NCBI RefSeq assembly: GCF_018598185.1
Contig: NZ_JAHESC010000058.1
Location: forward strand, 1-37,890
DNA length: 37,890 bases
Source of the DNA: Dawidia soli
GTDB taxonomy: Bacteria; Bacteroidota; Bacteroidia; Cytophagales; Cyclobacteriaceae
Direction: 5' to 3'
Every line of letters begins with the position of its first letter. Positions within the stretch are counted from its first letter, which is position 1. Shown here piece by piece: positions 16,388 to 24,915 of this stretch. The position numbers and the translations under genes are program-made. The notes beneath the pieces were generated by a model. It searched no databases. It was not told the DNA's origin and worked only from the letters and a program-made list of their open reading frames with translations.

Positions 16388-17677
16388 TTAACGTACTTTA
16401 AAGAGCGGTTTCAGCGGCGTGCACTGCAGTTGCCCGGCCAGGTTACCCTTCGCCAGCGCTTCGTTGATCTTTTCGAAGCAAATGCGGTAGGTAGCCATCA
16501 GGTGGTCGACGTCTGCGTCGCTGTGCGCATAGCTCACATTGTGCGTGCCGATAAAGAATACACCGTTGGCAAACATCTCCTGCAGGATGAGCGTCTTCAG
16601 CTCCCACGAAGTATATTTCTCCGTATCCTTGATCATCAGGAACGACCACACCGGGTAGCCCGCCACGCTCATGACGTGCTCGAGCTTGTATTCTTGAATG
16701 AGTGCATTCAGTTTGGAAATGATCGCCTCACCCGTCTTGCGCATCTTTTCGATCACAGGCTCGCGCTGCAGCTTTTTCATCGTCGCGAGCGAAGCCGCCA
16801 GTGACAACGTTTCACCGCCAAAGGTGAACGAGAAGAAGATCTCCTCCATCAGCTTCATGATCTCCGCCTTACCGGCAATGGCCGATACAGGGTAGCCATT
16901 GGCCAGCCCTTTGCCGAACGTAGCAAGGTCGGGCACGACGCCAAAGAATTCCTGCGCACCACCGTTGGCATAGCGGAAACCTGTAATGGTCTCGTCAAAT
17001 ACCAGCACAGCACCGTGCTGATGCGTAAGCTCTTTTACTTGCTGCAGAAAGTTGTTCTCCGGCGGGAATACGTTCACCGGCTCCAGGATCACGGCCGCCA
17101 CCTGACCCTTCAGCTCTTCCAGCTTGGCCTGGAGCGACTGAATGTCGTTGTAGGCAAACTTGTGTGTCAGCACCTTGGTGGACTCCGGCACACCCAGATC
17201 GCGTGTGGTGGTGCCGATGTACCAATCCTGCCAGCCGTGGTAACCACACACCAGTACGTGGTCACGCTTGGTATACGCGCGCGCCAGGCGAATAGCACCG
17301 CCCGTAGCGTCGGAACCATTCTTGCCAAAGCGAACCATTTCCGCGCAAGGCACCATTTTACAGATCTCTTCCGCTACCAGGAACTCCAGCTCGTGGGCTA
17401 CCGAAAAGATAGTGCCCTTCTGCAGCTGCTCGGAAACAGCCTTGGTAACGTCCGGATCGTTATAGCCCAGCGTCAGCGAGCACAGGCTGTTGACGAAGTC
17501 GACGTAGCGGTTGTTGTCCACATCATACATGTAGGCGCCTTCGCCCCGCGAGGCAAAGAACGGCGATACGTTCAGGGGCAGTTGTGTTTTGCTTTTGCTA
17601 AAGGTTTGTGAACCCAGGGGGACGGTCTTCAGTGCCCGTTCCAGGTATTCTTCGGATTTCTTATAGCGTGTACTCAT
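16388..17677 (-). CDS. Class III aminotransferase (GSA aminomutase-like) of the nonulosonate operon
   Basis: A 429-residue fold-type I PLP enzyme resembling glutamate-1-semialdehyde 2,1-aminomutase. Seen: GSQTFSKSKTQLP near the N-terminus, FGKNGSDATGGAIRLARAY (117-135), YHGWQDWYIG (146-155), FDETITGFR (227-235) and the PLP Lys256 in TFGKGLANGYP. It is unlikely to be the haem-pathway HemL, as it is embedded in the Pse operon and overlaps the cytidylyltransferase gene by an ATGA junction. Homologues are known next to NeuB-family synthases but have no settled function to my knowledge. It could install an extra amine on the nonulosonic acid or another sugar of the repeat (inference). Confidence 0.85.
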   Translation of the reverse strand: MSTRYKKSEEYLERALKTVPLGSQTFSKSKTQLPLNVSPFFASRGEGAYMYDVDNNRYVDFVNSLCSLTLGYNDPDVTKAVSEQLQKGTIFSVAHELEFLVAEEICKMVPCAEMVRFGKNGSDATGGAIRLARAYTKRDHVLVCGYHGWQDWYIGTTTRDLGVPESTKVLTHKFAYNDIQSLQAKLEELKGQVAAVILEPVNVFPPENNFLQQVKELTHQHGAVLVFDETITGFRYANGGAQEFFGVVPDLATFGKGLANGYPVSAIAGKAEIMKLMEEIFFSFTFGGETLSLAASLATMKKLQREPVIEKMRKTGEAIISKLNALIQEYKLEHVMSVAGYPVWSFLMIKDTEKYTSWELKTLILQEMFANGVFFIGTHNVSYAHSDADVDHLMATYRICFEKINEALAKGNLAGQLQCTPLKPLFKVR

Positions 17678-18432
17678 GACTCGTTATTTATCGATTTTGT
17701 ATAACCCTCGTTGCGGGTAATAGTCTGGTTGATATTTCGGATGTCGTCGTTCTTCTCCAGGAAGTTGGCATACATCAGCCACGGTTGCTCCGTGCCGACG
17801 CGCAGGATGAGCTGTTCGATCAGGTCAAAGTCGCGCTGCTCGTCGATCGTCATGCGCAGCCCCTCGAATGTATAGCCTTCCGAGAAGTTGCCGGATTGAA
17901 AGAGCGTACCGCCTTTATAGGTAGAGTTGCCCCAGATATACGGCGTGACGTGCTCGCGTTCCGACTGTTTGGCGGCCTCCGTCCACGCCTTCTTCAAGGC
18001 GGCAAACCGGAATACCTCCACGTCTTGTCCGTCGGGATAGGTGGGTTCCAGCACGTTGGAGCAATAGTCGAGCTTTTCGTCAATAGCCTTTTGAATAACC
18101 TTGTCGATCAGCTCGGCGTCGATCAACGGACAGTCTGATGTCAGGCGCACAATATAGTCGGCACCCTTGGTTTCCACCGCGCGATAGAAACGGTCCAGTA
18201 CGTCGTTTACATCGCCGCGGTAATACTCCAGGCCCAGGCTCGTGGCGATGTCGGCAATGGCCGCATCTTCCGGGTTGGTCGTCGTGGCCACCACCAGCTG
18301 ATCGATCTTCTTCGATTTCAGAATGCGCTTCAGGTGAAGCTCCAGCAGGGTGTCGTTGCCGATCTTCTTCAGTATCTTGGCCGGCAGCCGTGTAGAGCTG
18401 GTCCGGGCTTGTGTTACCGCTACTATTTTCAT
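17674..18432 (-). CDS. spsF: SpsF-type cytidylyltransferase, probable PseF role
   Basis: A 252-residue nucleotidyltransferase of the SpsF/CMP-sugar type. Seen: the N-terminal nucleotide loop VTQARTSSTRLPAKILKKI (6-24), VVATTTNPED, YRGDVNDVLDRFY (about 75-87), IVRLTSDCPLID (about 94-105) and PDGQDVEVF. PseF of Campylobacter has an N-terminus of the ARGGSKR type, whereas this is the RTSSTRLP branch known from Bacillus spore-coat SpsF. As no other cytidylyltransferase is in the window, it is the likely enzyme that activates the sugar to the CMP form. A GC-rich hairpin lies in the 46-base gap before its start. Confidence 0.88.
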   Translation of the reverse strand: MKIVAVTQARTSSTRLPAKILKKIGNDTLLELHLKRILKSKKIDQLVVATTTNPEDAAIADIATSLGLEYYRGDVNDVLDRFYRAVETKGADYIVRLTSDCPLIDAELIDKVIQKAIDEKLDYCSNVLEPTYPDGQDVEVFRFAALKKAWTEAAKQSEREHVTPYIWGNSTYKGGTLFQSGNFSEGYTFEGLRMTIDEQRDFDLIEQLILRVGTEQPWLMYANFLEKNDDIRNINQTITRNEGYTKSINNES

Positions 18433-18445
18433 GTCGTCGCTGGTT

Positions 18446-18467
18446 AAAAGCCGCCGGAAGCCCGGCG
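18446..18467 (-). terminator. Weak terminator or attenuator hairpin between pseC and spsF
   Basis: On the minus strand CGCCGG, GCTT, CCGGCG (18467-18452) forms a 6-bp GC stem with a 4-base loop, followed by GCTTTTAA. It occupies most of the 46-base gap, one of the longest in an otherwise packed operon. The U-tract is short, so partial termination or a processing/stability element is more likely than a full stop. Confidence 0.4.
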
Positions 18468-18478
18468 TGCTGGCGATA

Positions 18479-19630
18479 TTATTTAGCGTATTGTAAAACC
18501 GTGTCGATTACATATTGCTGCTCTGCGTCCGTCAGGGTAGGATACATCGGCAGGCTCAGGCATTTCTCATAGTACTTCTCCGCCTTTGGCATGCTGCCCT
18601 TTTTATACCCCAGGTCCTGGTAGTATGGCATGGTGTGCACCGGGATGTAATGCACCTGTGCGAAGATGTTATGTTTCTTCAGCGCATCGTACAGCTCCTT
18701 CCGGTTTTCCACCTGGATCACGTACAAGTGATACGCATGCGAAGTCCCGGCGCCGGGCGTGATGAACTTCACACCTGTATTGTTAAACGCAGCGTCATAC
18801 CGTTGTGCGATCTGGTGACGCTTTTTCAGGCCTTCGTCGGCACGGCTCAGTTGCGACATACCCAGGGCGCTCTGCATATCGGTAATGCGGTAGTTATATC
18901 CCAGCTCCTGCATTTCATAATACCAGTCGCCGTGGTTCTCGTGCAGCAGGTCGGGACGCTTGGTGATACCGTGCGTTCGGAGCAGCAGCAGCTTTTCGTA
19001 CAGGTCTTTGTTGTTGGTGGTGATCATACCGCCTTCGCCACACGCAATGTGTTTCACCGGGTGGAAGGAGAAGATGGCCAGATCGGCATAGGCGCCGTTG
19101 CCGCACATTTGCTTCACGCCCTTGCTGTCCGTAAAATATCCACCGGGGGCGTGGCAGGCATCTTCAATGATCCACAGACCATACTCGTCCGCCAACCGGC
19201 GGAAGGCTTCCAGGTCCACCGGGTATCCGGCAAAGTCTACGGGAATGATACCCTGGTAGGTACCACGCGGCGCGGCGGCCAGCGTTTGGCGCACGCGCTC
19301 AACGTCCAGCAACACCGTAGTGCCGTCGATATCTTCGAACACCACGTCGCCACCACAATACCGCACACAGTTGGCCGAGGCGGCAAAGGTGATGGGGGTC
19401 GTAATGACTTTTTGTCCCGGGGTTACATCCAGGGCCAGCGTGCAAAGGTGCAATGCCGCTGTACCGTTGGCGACCGCTACGGCATACTGCGCACCCACGT
19501 AGGCGGCAAACTTATCCTCGAATTCTTTAATGCGCGGACCTTGCGTGAGGAAATCGGCCTGCAGGGCCTCTACAACAGCGTCGATGTCCTGTTGTGTAAT
19601 ATGTTGTCTGCCGTAAGGAATTGGTTTCAT
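18479..19630 (-). CDS. pseC: UDP-4-amino-4,6-dideoxy-N-acetyl-beta-L-altrosamine transaminase
   Basis: A 383-residue PLP aminotransferase of the DegT family, PseC branch. Seen: PYGRQHITQQDIDAVVEAL (5-23), DFLTQGPRIKEFE (26-38), VAVANGTAALHL (51-62), TTPITFAASANCVRYCGG (77-94), IIEDACHAPGG (154-164) and the PLP Lys193 in FSFHPVKHIACGEGG. It transaminates C4 of the PseB product with glutamate. The length equals characterised PseC proteins. It lies 42 bases after the aldo/keto reductase gene; PseB and PseC are usually adjacent, so the inserted reductase is unusual. A 385-residue open frame on the opposite strand is a mirror of this gene and not a gene. Confidence 0.95.
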   Translation of the reverse strand: MKPIPYGRQHITQQDIDAVVEALQADFLTQGPRIKEFEDKFAAYVGAQYAVAVANGTAALHLCTLALDVTPGQKVITTPITFAASANCVRYCGGDVVFEDIDGTTVLLDVERVRQTLAAAPRGTYQGIIPVDFAGYPVDLEAFRRLADEYGLWIIEDACHAPGGYFTDSKGVKQMCGNGAYADLAIFSFHPVKHIACGEGGMITTNNKDLYEKLLLLRTHGITKRPDLLHENHGDWYYEMQELGYNYRITDMQSALGMSQLSRADEGLKKRHQIAQRYDAAFNNTGVKFITPGAGTSHAYHLYVIQVENRKELYDALKKHNIFAQVHYIPVHTMPYYQDLGYKKGSMPKAEKYYEKCLSLPMYPTLTDAEQQYVIDTVLQYAK

Positions 19631-19672
19631 GTGTATATCCCGGTCGTTATAATAGATAAAGCAAAGTTTTGA

Positions 19673-20551
19673 TCAAGGTTTCCAGGCGGAAGGGTTTAGC
19701 ACTTCCGGCGTGGTGATGACGATCGACTCCAGTGCGGAAGCGATACTAGCGGGGTAGTCGGTCACGATCGAAGCCATATTTTTCTGCAGTTGCGCGGCGC
19801 TGTCCACCCCAATGATCACCTTGTCGATGGTCTCGCAGTGTAGCGCATAGTTTAGACACATCGTTTGGATGTCAAGTCTATGCTCCCGGGCAATTTCTTT
19901 TAGCTGCAGCAAAGGCTCCCGAAACACCGTCAGGTTGCCGGTGAGTGTTTCCGGGTCTTTGAAGAACAGCCCCTGGAAAAAGACCGACCGCACGTGTATC
20001 TCCTTGCCCTGGCGTTTGGCCTCCTGCAGGAGCGCTTTCTTGCCGGCGGAAAAATCAAACGGATGTACCGGTAGCTGGATCAGGTCTACAAACGGATCGC
20101 GCACCGCCTGTTCCAGCTCGTGCAGGTCATACAGAGAGACGCCCACCTTTTCGACTACCTTTTTATTTTTATATGCCTGCAGCTCTTCGCGGCAGGCGCC
20201 GTCGCGGTAGTCCTGGAAGCGGTGGTACATATAGCCGTACAACCGGGTCGCGCCCAGCCGGCTTAATCCCGCGTCCATCTTCTCGGCCAGGGGTGCGCCG
20301 GTATGGATAAACTTGTTGACGATCACAAACGACTTCTGCCCGTGCGCCCGTATATAGCGGCCGAGCACATCTAGCGAGTCGCCGTAGGCGTCGGCCGTGT
20401 CCAGTAAAGTAATGCCGCTGCGGTGCGCTTCGTCCAGGATAGCAAACGCCTCCTGCTGTGCCGGCTTGCCGGTCTGGTTGTTAATGCCGTACGCCAGTCC
20501 CAGTTGTACGGTGCCTAGTCCGATCTTTTGGTGTAGCGCCAGCGTGCTCAA
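19673..20551 (-). CDS. Aldo/keto reductase inserted between pseB and pseC
   Basis: About 292 residues from a TTG start at 20551, which overlaps the pseB stop as TTGA; the longer ATG frame to 20614 would lie deep inside pseB and adds a non-homologous leader. The AKR fold is clear: KIGLGTVQLGLAYG near the start, the catalytic tetrad as Asp51 and Tyr56 in LLDTADAYGDS, Lys80 in VNKF and His110 in YMYHRFQD, and the NADPH-binding end VIIGVDSAAQLQKN. No known Pse step needs such an enzyme. It may reduce a keto sugar intermediate or a side-chain carbonyl, perhaps together with the class III aminotransferase of the same operon (inference). Confidence 0.88.
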   Translation of the reverse strand: MSTLALHQKIGLGTVQLGLAYGINNQTGKPAQQEAFAILDEAHRSGITLLDTADAYGDSLDVLGRYIRAHGQKSFVIVNKFIHTGAPLAEKMDAGLSRLGATRLYGYMYHRFQDYRDGACREELQAYKNKKVVEKVGVSLYDLHELEQAVRDPFVDLIQLPVHPFDFSAGKKALLQEAKRQGKEIHVRSVFFQGLFFKDPETLTGNLTVFREPLLQLKEIAREHRLDIQTMCLNYALHCETIDKVIIGVDSAAQLQKNMASIVTDYPASIASALESIVITTPEVLNPSAWKP

Positions 20552-21558
20552 GCAACGAAATTTGGATCCAGGTAATCGCGGATCAATGTCCGAATCTGCT
20601 CTACATTCAGCCACTCGGTGTTGGTGCCCGAATTATACTCGAAGCCCGGTTCCACTTTGGTTGCTTTCCGGTTCACGATGTATTCGTCAATGCTCCACGC
20701 CGGGTTCTGCGGCAGAATGGCATAGTAGCGACCCAGGTCTACGGTAAAGAATGAATCCGATTCGGTGATCATCTCTTCGTGTATCTTCTCGCCGGGACGA
20801 ATGCCGACAATCTCTTGTTTACACTTGGGGCCGATGGCTTCCGCCAGTTCTGTAATGCGGTAGGACGGAATCTTGGGAACAAAGATCTCACCACCCATGG
20901 CGTGCTCGTGTGCAAACAGTACCAGCTCCACGCCGTCTTCCAGCGAGATGTTAAAGCGGGTCATATTTACATCGGTAATGGGCAGGGTGCCGGTATTACG
21001 CTTCTCGAGGAAGAACGGAATAACAGAACCGCGTGAGCCCATCACGTTACCGTATCGCACCACCGAGAACTTCAGCTTGCGTGCCCCTTTGAAGTTGTTG
21101 GCCGCTACGAACAGCTTGTCCGAACACAGCTTGGTCGCACCGTATAAATTGATCGGGGCCGCAGCCTTGTCGGTCGACAGCGCTACAACGTCTTTCACAC
21201 CGGCATCCATCGCGGCGTTGATCACATTCTCCGCACCGATGATGTTGGTCTTGATACACTCCATCGGGTTATACTCCGCGGCAGGTACTTGCTTCAGGGC
21301 CGCAGCGTGAATGATGGTGTCTACACCTTCACACGCACGACGCAGACGCTCGCCATCGCGCACGTCGCCGATAAAGTAGCGCATCGCGGGGTACTTCGAC
21401 TCTGGAAATGTCTGCGACATCTCGAATTGTTTCAGCTCGTCCCGGGAGTATACGATCAGTTTTTTGACGTTGGGATACTTCTGCAGGACCATTTCAACAA
21501 ATTTCTTTCCGAATGATCCAGTTCCTCCTGTAATTAAGATACTTTTGCCGTTTAACAT
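20548..21558 (-). CDS. pseB: UDP-N-acetylglucosamine 4,6-dehydratase (inverting)
   Basis: A 336-residue short-chain dehydrogenase/reductase that dehydrates UDP-GlcNAc and inverts C5, the first pathway step. Seen: GGTGSFG (11-17), FIGDVRDGERL (62-72), HAAALKQVPAAEYNP (84-98), the catalytic STDKAAAPINLYGATK (128-143) with Asp130-Lys131, Tyr139 and Lys143, RYGNVMGSRGSVIPFF and IRPGEKIHEEMI. The start at 21558 places MLNGKSILITGG at the N-terminus; the frame to 21588 adds a leader that would overlap the promoter box. It is the first gene of the leftward polysaccharide operon. Confidence 0.95.
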   Translation of the reverse strand: MLNGKSILITGGTGSFGKKFVEMVLQKYPNVKKLIVYSRDELKQFEMSQTFPESKYPAMRYFIGDVRDGERLRRACEGVDTIIHAAALKQVPAAEYNPMECIKTNIIGAENVINAAMDAGVKDVVALSTDKAAAPINLYGATKLCSDKLFVAANNFKGARKLKFSVVRYGNVMGSRGSVIPFFLEKRNTGTLPITDVNMTRFNISLEDGVELVLFAHEHAMGGEIFVPKIPSYRITELAEAIGPKCKQEIVGIRPGEKIHEEMITESDSFFTVDLGRYYAILPQNPAWSIDEYIVNRKATKVEPGFEYNSGTNTEWLNVEQIRTLIRDYLDPNFVA

Positions 21559-21576
21559 CCTTGTAAAAATAAGGTG

Positions 21577-21584
21577 CAAATTTA
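21577..21584 (-). promoter_or_regulatory. Putative promoter -7 box of the pse/polysaccharide operon
   Basis: On the minus strand TAAATTTG perfectly matches the Bacteroidota -7 consensus TAnnTTTG and ends 18 bases before the pseB ATG. No clear TTTG lies 19-21 bases upstream, so the -33 element is weak or divergent. The position, directly before the first gene of a 17-gene run and in a divergent intergenic region, supports function. Confidence 0.5.
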
Positions 21585-21665
21585 GCAAAAGTTTAACATG
21601 CTACAGTTTGATTATCAGTGGAAATACAGCTAAAAATTGCATCGTTAAACTTCCGACCGGATAAG

Positions 21666-22688
21666 ATGAAAAAGATGGTACAAACAGGAGGTCTGCCCAC
21701 GACAAAAAGACGCCGTTCCGTTGGTATAACCTTCGTGATAGCGATCGTTTTACCTATTTTCTTTGGGAGTTCCTGCGATAACGACGACGAAACGCCTGAC
21801 GTGGTCATCGCCCGCTATCCTCACGACAAAACGGCAGCCCTATCGCTTACATGGGACGACGGCTGTGCGTCGGTCTTTACCGACATCATTCCCTTGCTCG
21901 ACCGGTATAACCTGCCCGGTACATTTTTTATCATTACTGCCAAAGCCCGGGACAATGGCGAATGGCCACAATGGAAAGCGTTGCATGATCAGGGACACGA
22001 GATCGCAAGCCATTCCCTTTCACACCTGTCGCTGGGGACCATCCTGGACACTACCGTCCTCAAGACCGAGATTGATTCCAGCTATAGCATGATCGAACAT
22101 TACATCGGAAAAGCTCCGTTCTCATTCGGCCATCCGTATCACAGCACCAGTTCCCTGGCCGACAAGCTCATCTTCCGCAAATACGGCGCCACCAAAATAT
22201 CACCCCCCGGCTTTTGCAACATGATCTCCCTCGAAGAGATCGACATGTTTAAACACCAGATGGACCAGGCCCTGCAGACGCATGACTGGTTCGTCACCAC
22301 CGCGCACGGCATCAACGACTGCCCGCAACCGCTCACAGGCGAGTTCTTCACCGAACTCTTCGATTACGTAACGCCCAACGACGACATTTACATCGATACG
22401 TTCGAGCACCTGGCGAAGTATAAAATAGAGCGCACCAACACCCGCGTACACGTTACCAATGTCGACGGCGACATGGTCGTGCAGCTCACCAACGAGCTGC
22501 CGTCCGAGGTATTCGACATGCCGCTCACGGTATCGATACCCGGCATAAACCTGGATGAATACGAGATCGTTTCCAATACCGATCCGCACGCTGTAGCCTA
22601 TGACAAAGATGGCCGTCTATACCTGGAAACCCACCCTCAGTCCACCTTCCGCCTGCGGAAAAAAACGCCATCGAGGTTGATGCTATAA
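21666..22688 (+). CDS. Polysaccharide deacetylase (NodB/CE4) lipoprotein
   Basis: About 340 residues from ATG 21666; an upstream ATG at 21618 would add 16 residues before the signal and is less likely. A basic stretch and hydrophobic segment (about 15-33) lead to GSSCDNDDE, with the likely lipidated Cys37 and an acidic follow-up like the surface-export signals of Bacteroidota lipoproteins. Catalytic motifs: LTWDDG with Asp64 and Asp65, the zinc motif HSLSH (His116, His120), FGHPYHS, and TTAHGI near the C-terminal end of the domain. It removes N- or O-acetyl groups from glycans in the envelope. Residues about 255-340 form an extra beta-rich tail. It is the only + strand gene between two leftward operons, and its 3' end overlaps the convergent gene by 52 bases. 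Confidence 0.9.
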   Translation: MKKMVQTGGLPTTKRRRSVGITFVIAIVLPIFFGSSCDNDDETPDVVIARYPHDKTAALSLTWDDGCASVFTDIIPLLDRYNLPGTFFIITAKARDNGEWPQWKALHDQGHEIASHSLSHLSLGTILDTTVLKTEIDSSYSMIEHYIGKAPFSFGHPYHSTSSLADKLIFRKYGATKISPPGFCNMISLEEIDMFKHQMDQALQTHDWFVTTAHGINDCPQPLTGEFFTELFDYVTPNDDIYIDTFEHLAKYKIERTNTRVHVTNVDGDMVVQLTNELPSEVFDMPLTVSIPGINLDEYEIVSNTDPHAVAYDKDGRLYLETHPQSTFRLRKKTPSRLML

Positions 22689-23404
22689 GCCAGCAACACC
22701 GATGAAAAGTTGAGCTTGCTCGGAATAAGCTCATCGTAAGCGTTGTCCACCACCGGAAACAACGGGGTTACGCTATATAAATATTTTAGCGAGATCGTAC
22801 TGCGCCCCACGGTATACCCGGCACCCGCGGAAACATCCACGCCGATTTTAGTCGGACTTCGGTTGCTCAAAACGTTGAGCTTATACCGCAGGGCTTTATC
22901 GCAAATCTTTTTGTCGCTCGCCGCCAGCGTCACGTTGACGCGACCGCCCAGGTCGACAAAAAAATGCCTGTTCAGGTGGAGCATCGCACCTACCGGCAAC
23001 GTCACCATGGAAAACGTCTTTTTTACCTCGATGTGCAACGGGCGGCGGTCCCACTTCGGCGGCCGCGGGTTCTGTGCGATCAGCGAATGATCGGTATACT
23101 CATAGTCCAGTTTGCGCTGGGAAAAAGACAACCCGGTATAAAGCTCGATGCGATCGTTGAGGTGCCGGCTGATCTGATACCCCACGGCGAAGCCCCACGT
23201 CGCGTCGGTTTTTGTATCGACACCTTCGCTATACAGCCGGTAAGTACCCCCGCGCACAGAGAGGTACGAAGGCAACGCTTTATCAATGACGTGGTCGTAC
23301 AGAAGGCCGACGGTCACGCTGGAGCGGTACGTCTGCGAAAAACCCGGAGCGATACATCCCACCACCAGTAGCAAAAAAAGCAAATATCCCTTCCGTGTTT
23401 CCAT
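22637..23404 (-). CDS. Outer-membrane beta-barrel protein
   Basis: A 255-residue protein with a signal peptide (METRKGYLLFLLLVVGCIAPGFSQ, cleavage likely after Gln23-24 region). The mature part is made of alternating amphipathic strands (WGFAVGYQISRHLNDRIELY, TFSMVTLPVGAMLHLN, VDVSAGAGYTVGRSTISLKYLYS), as in small OmpA-like or PorT-like barrels of Bacteroidota. The final strand, LLAYSINLDGVFF, is followed by RRRKVD. It lies 6 bases after wlbA, so it is probably the last gene of the uronic-acid-sugar operon. It may be linked to export or anchoring of the glycan, but no specific function is recognisable. The 3' 52 bases are shared, antisense, with the deacetylase gene. Confidence 0.8.
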   Translation of the reverse strand: METRKGYLLFLLLVVGCIAPGFSQTYRSSVTVGLLYDHVIDKALPSYLSVRGGTYRLYSEGVDTKTDATWGFAVGYQISRHLNDRIELYTGLSFSQRKLDYEYTDHSLIAQNPRPPKWDRRPLHIEVKKTFSMVTLPVGAMLHLNRHFFVDLGGRVNVTLAASDKKICDKALRYKLNVLSNRSPTKIGVDVSAGAGYTVGRSTISLKYLYSVTPLFPVVDNAYDELIPSKLNFSSVLLAYSINLDGVFFRRRKVD

Positions 23405-23410
23405 ACATTC

Positions 23411-24322
23411 TTACAACGGCGCAGCAGCGCTAAAATTTCGGATCTGATGTGTGACCTCGATCGCCGCGCGCGCATCTTCCAATCCAAAGCCGTTTCCGGC
23501 AATGATATCGGCATAGCTCGCGGTGTGCAGATCGGTAAACCCTTCGCTGAACTCTATTTCCTTTCCCTCCAGGGTCAATGACCGGAAGGTTCTTTTACCC
23601 GAGGCCTTTACATCGGCCGGCAGGTCGTTGGCGTTGATGCTCAGCATCCAGTGAACACGGGCTTGCTGCAACTCCAGGTAGCCCGCTGCCGCGTCTGTCG
23701 TCATACGGCTCACCTGTACATCCTTCACCGCGCCAAAGATCCAGATCAGCATATCAAAGAAATGGACACCGATGTTGGTGGCAATGCCGCCCGACTTCGA
23801 CAGGTCGCCCTTCCAGCTGGCGTGGTACCAGTTACCGCGCGAGGTGATATACTGCAGGTCGATGTCGTATACTTTGTCTTTCGGCGCCTGCCGCACCTGC
23901 TCGCGCAGGGCGATAATGCTGGGGTGCAGGCGTAGCTGAAGGATCGTATAAATGCGGCGGCCTGTCTCTTGCTGGATCTCGGCCAGCGCGTCTACGTTCC
24001 ACGGGCTGAGCACCAGCGGCTTTTCGCAGATCGCGTCGGCGCCATAACGCAGGGCGTAGCGTATATGCGAGTCGTGGAGATAGTTGGGGGAGCAGATCGA
24101 GATAATTTCCACCGGCTCGCCTTTGCGTTTCAGCTTGTCGAGGTGGCGGTCAAACCGCTCGAACTCGGTAAAGAAGTTGGTGTCGGGAAAATAAGAGTCG
24201 AGTACGCCGACGTTGTCGTGCTTGTCGAGGGCCGCTACCAGCGTGTTGCCCGTGTCTTTGATGGCTTTGAGGTGGCGGGGTGCAATGAAGCCGGCGGCGC
24301 CGATCAGGGCAAAACGTTTCAT
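23411..24322 (-). CDS. wlbA: WlbA/WbpB-type UDP-GlcNAcA 3-dehydrogenase
   Basis: A 303-residue Gfo/Idh/MocA oxidoreductase. Seen: the nucleotide-binding start [18 protein letters not shown] (4-21), [13 protein letters not shown] (75-87), ICEKPLVL (98-105) with the conserved EKP, LRLHPSI, and [15 protein letters not shown] (178-192) with His187. The start and SPNYLHDSH segment are typical of WlbA/WbpB. These enzymes oxidise C3 of UDP-2-acetamido-2-deoxy-D-glucuronate with NAD, giving the keto sugar for WbpE. It overlaps wlbB by an ATGA junction, and three other pathway genes lie upstream. Confidence 0.92.
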   Translation of the reverse strand: MKRFALIGAAGFIAPRHLKAIKDTGNTLVAALDKHDNVGVLDSYFPDTNFFTEFERFDRHLDKLKRKGEPVEIISICSPNYLHDSHIRYALRYGADAICEKPLVLSPWNVDALAEIQQETGRRIYTILQLRLHPSIIALREQVRQAPKDKVYDIDLQYITSRGNWYHASWKGDLSKSGGIATNIGVHFFDMLIWIFGAVKDVQVSRMTTDAAAGYLELQQARVHWMLSINANDLPADVKASGKRTFRSLTLEGKEIEFSEGFTDLHTASYADIIAGNGFGLEDARAAIEVTHQIRNFSAAAPL

Positions 24323-24912
24323 ACAGCCGGCGATGTCAGTTTTTGAACTTTACCTTGTTGCAGGCTGTAGCGTTCGTTGCTTTCGGGGCAAACGGCAATG
24401 CCCTCTTCATTGAACTTCAGCTTGTGGCCGTACTCGCTCATCCAGCCCGTTTGACGGGCGGGATTGCCCATCACCAGCGCATAGTCGGGCACGTCGCGTG
24501 TCACGACGGCACCGGCACCAATAAAGGCAAAACGGCCAATGTTATGGCCGCACACGATGGTAGCATTCGCCCCGATCGAGGCCCCCGTTTTCACCAGCGT
24601 GGAGGCATATTCGTTTTTTCGGTTTATCGCGCTGCGAGGATTGATCACGTTCGTAAATACCATGGATGGGCCCAAAAAGACGTCATCCTCGCATTGGACA
24701 CCGGTATAGATCGAAACGTTGTTTTGCACCTTGACATTTTTTCCAAGCCGCACACCTGGTGAGATGACCACGTTCTGGCCGATGTTGCAGTGCTCGCCCA
24801 GGGTACAACCGGGCATGATGTGTGAAAAATGCCATATTTTGGTGCCTTCACCAATCGTACACCCCTCGTCGATCACGGCGGAAGGGTGCGCAAAGTATGC
24901 GGGGATGCTCAT
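24319..24912 (-). CDS. wlbB: WlbB/WbpD-type UDP-GlcNAc3NA 3-N-acetyltransferase
   Basis: A 197-residue left-handed beta-helix acetyltransferase. Seen: [13 protein letters not shown] (6-18) and [15 protein letters not shown] (21-35), the classic WbpD/WlbB opening, with hexapeptide repeats to about residue 150. The catalytic-region [13 protein letters not shown] follows, then the exit motif [19 protein letters not shown] and a short C-terminal segment. It acetylates the 3-amino group of UDP-GlcNAc3NA with acetyl-CoA in the cytosol. The length is normal. It sits between wbpE (3-base gap) and wlbA (4-base overlap). Confidence 0.94.
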   Translation of the reverse strand: MSIPAYFAHPSAVIDEGCTIGEGTKIWHFSHIMPGCTLGEHCNIGQNVVISPGVRLGKNVKVQNNVSIYTGVQCEDDVFLGPSMVFTNVINPRSAINRKNEYASTLVKTGASIGANATIVCGHNIGRFAFIGAGAVVTRDVPDYALVMGNPARQTGWMSEYGHKLKFNEEGIAVCPESNERYSLQQGKVQKLTSPAV

Positions 24913-24915
24913 AAT

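Noticed and set aside
16388-17677. HemL (glutamate-1-semialdehyde aminomutase of haem synthesis).
   Set aside because: The family matches, but its place inside the pse operon with an ATGA junction to the cytidylyltransferase gene makes a sugar-pathway role more likely.
18515-19672. A 385-codon + strand open frame antisense to pseC.
   Set aside because: It mirrors the pseC codons in full, has no domain or signal, and pseC on the other strand is unmistakable. Long antisense frames are common here because of the GC-rich third positions.
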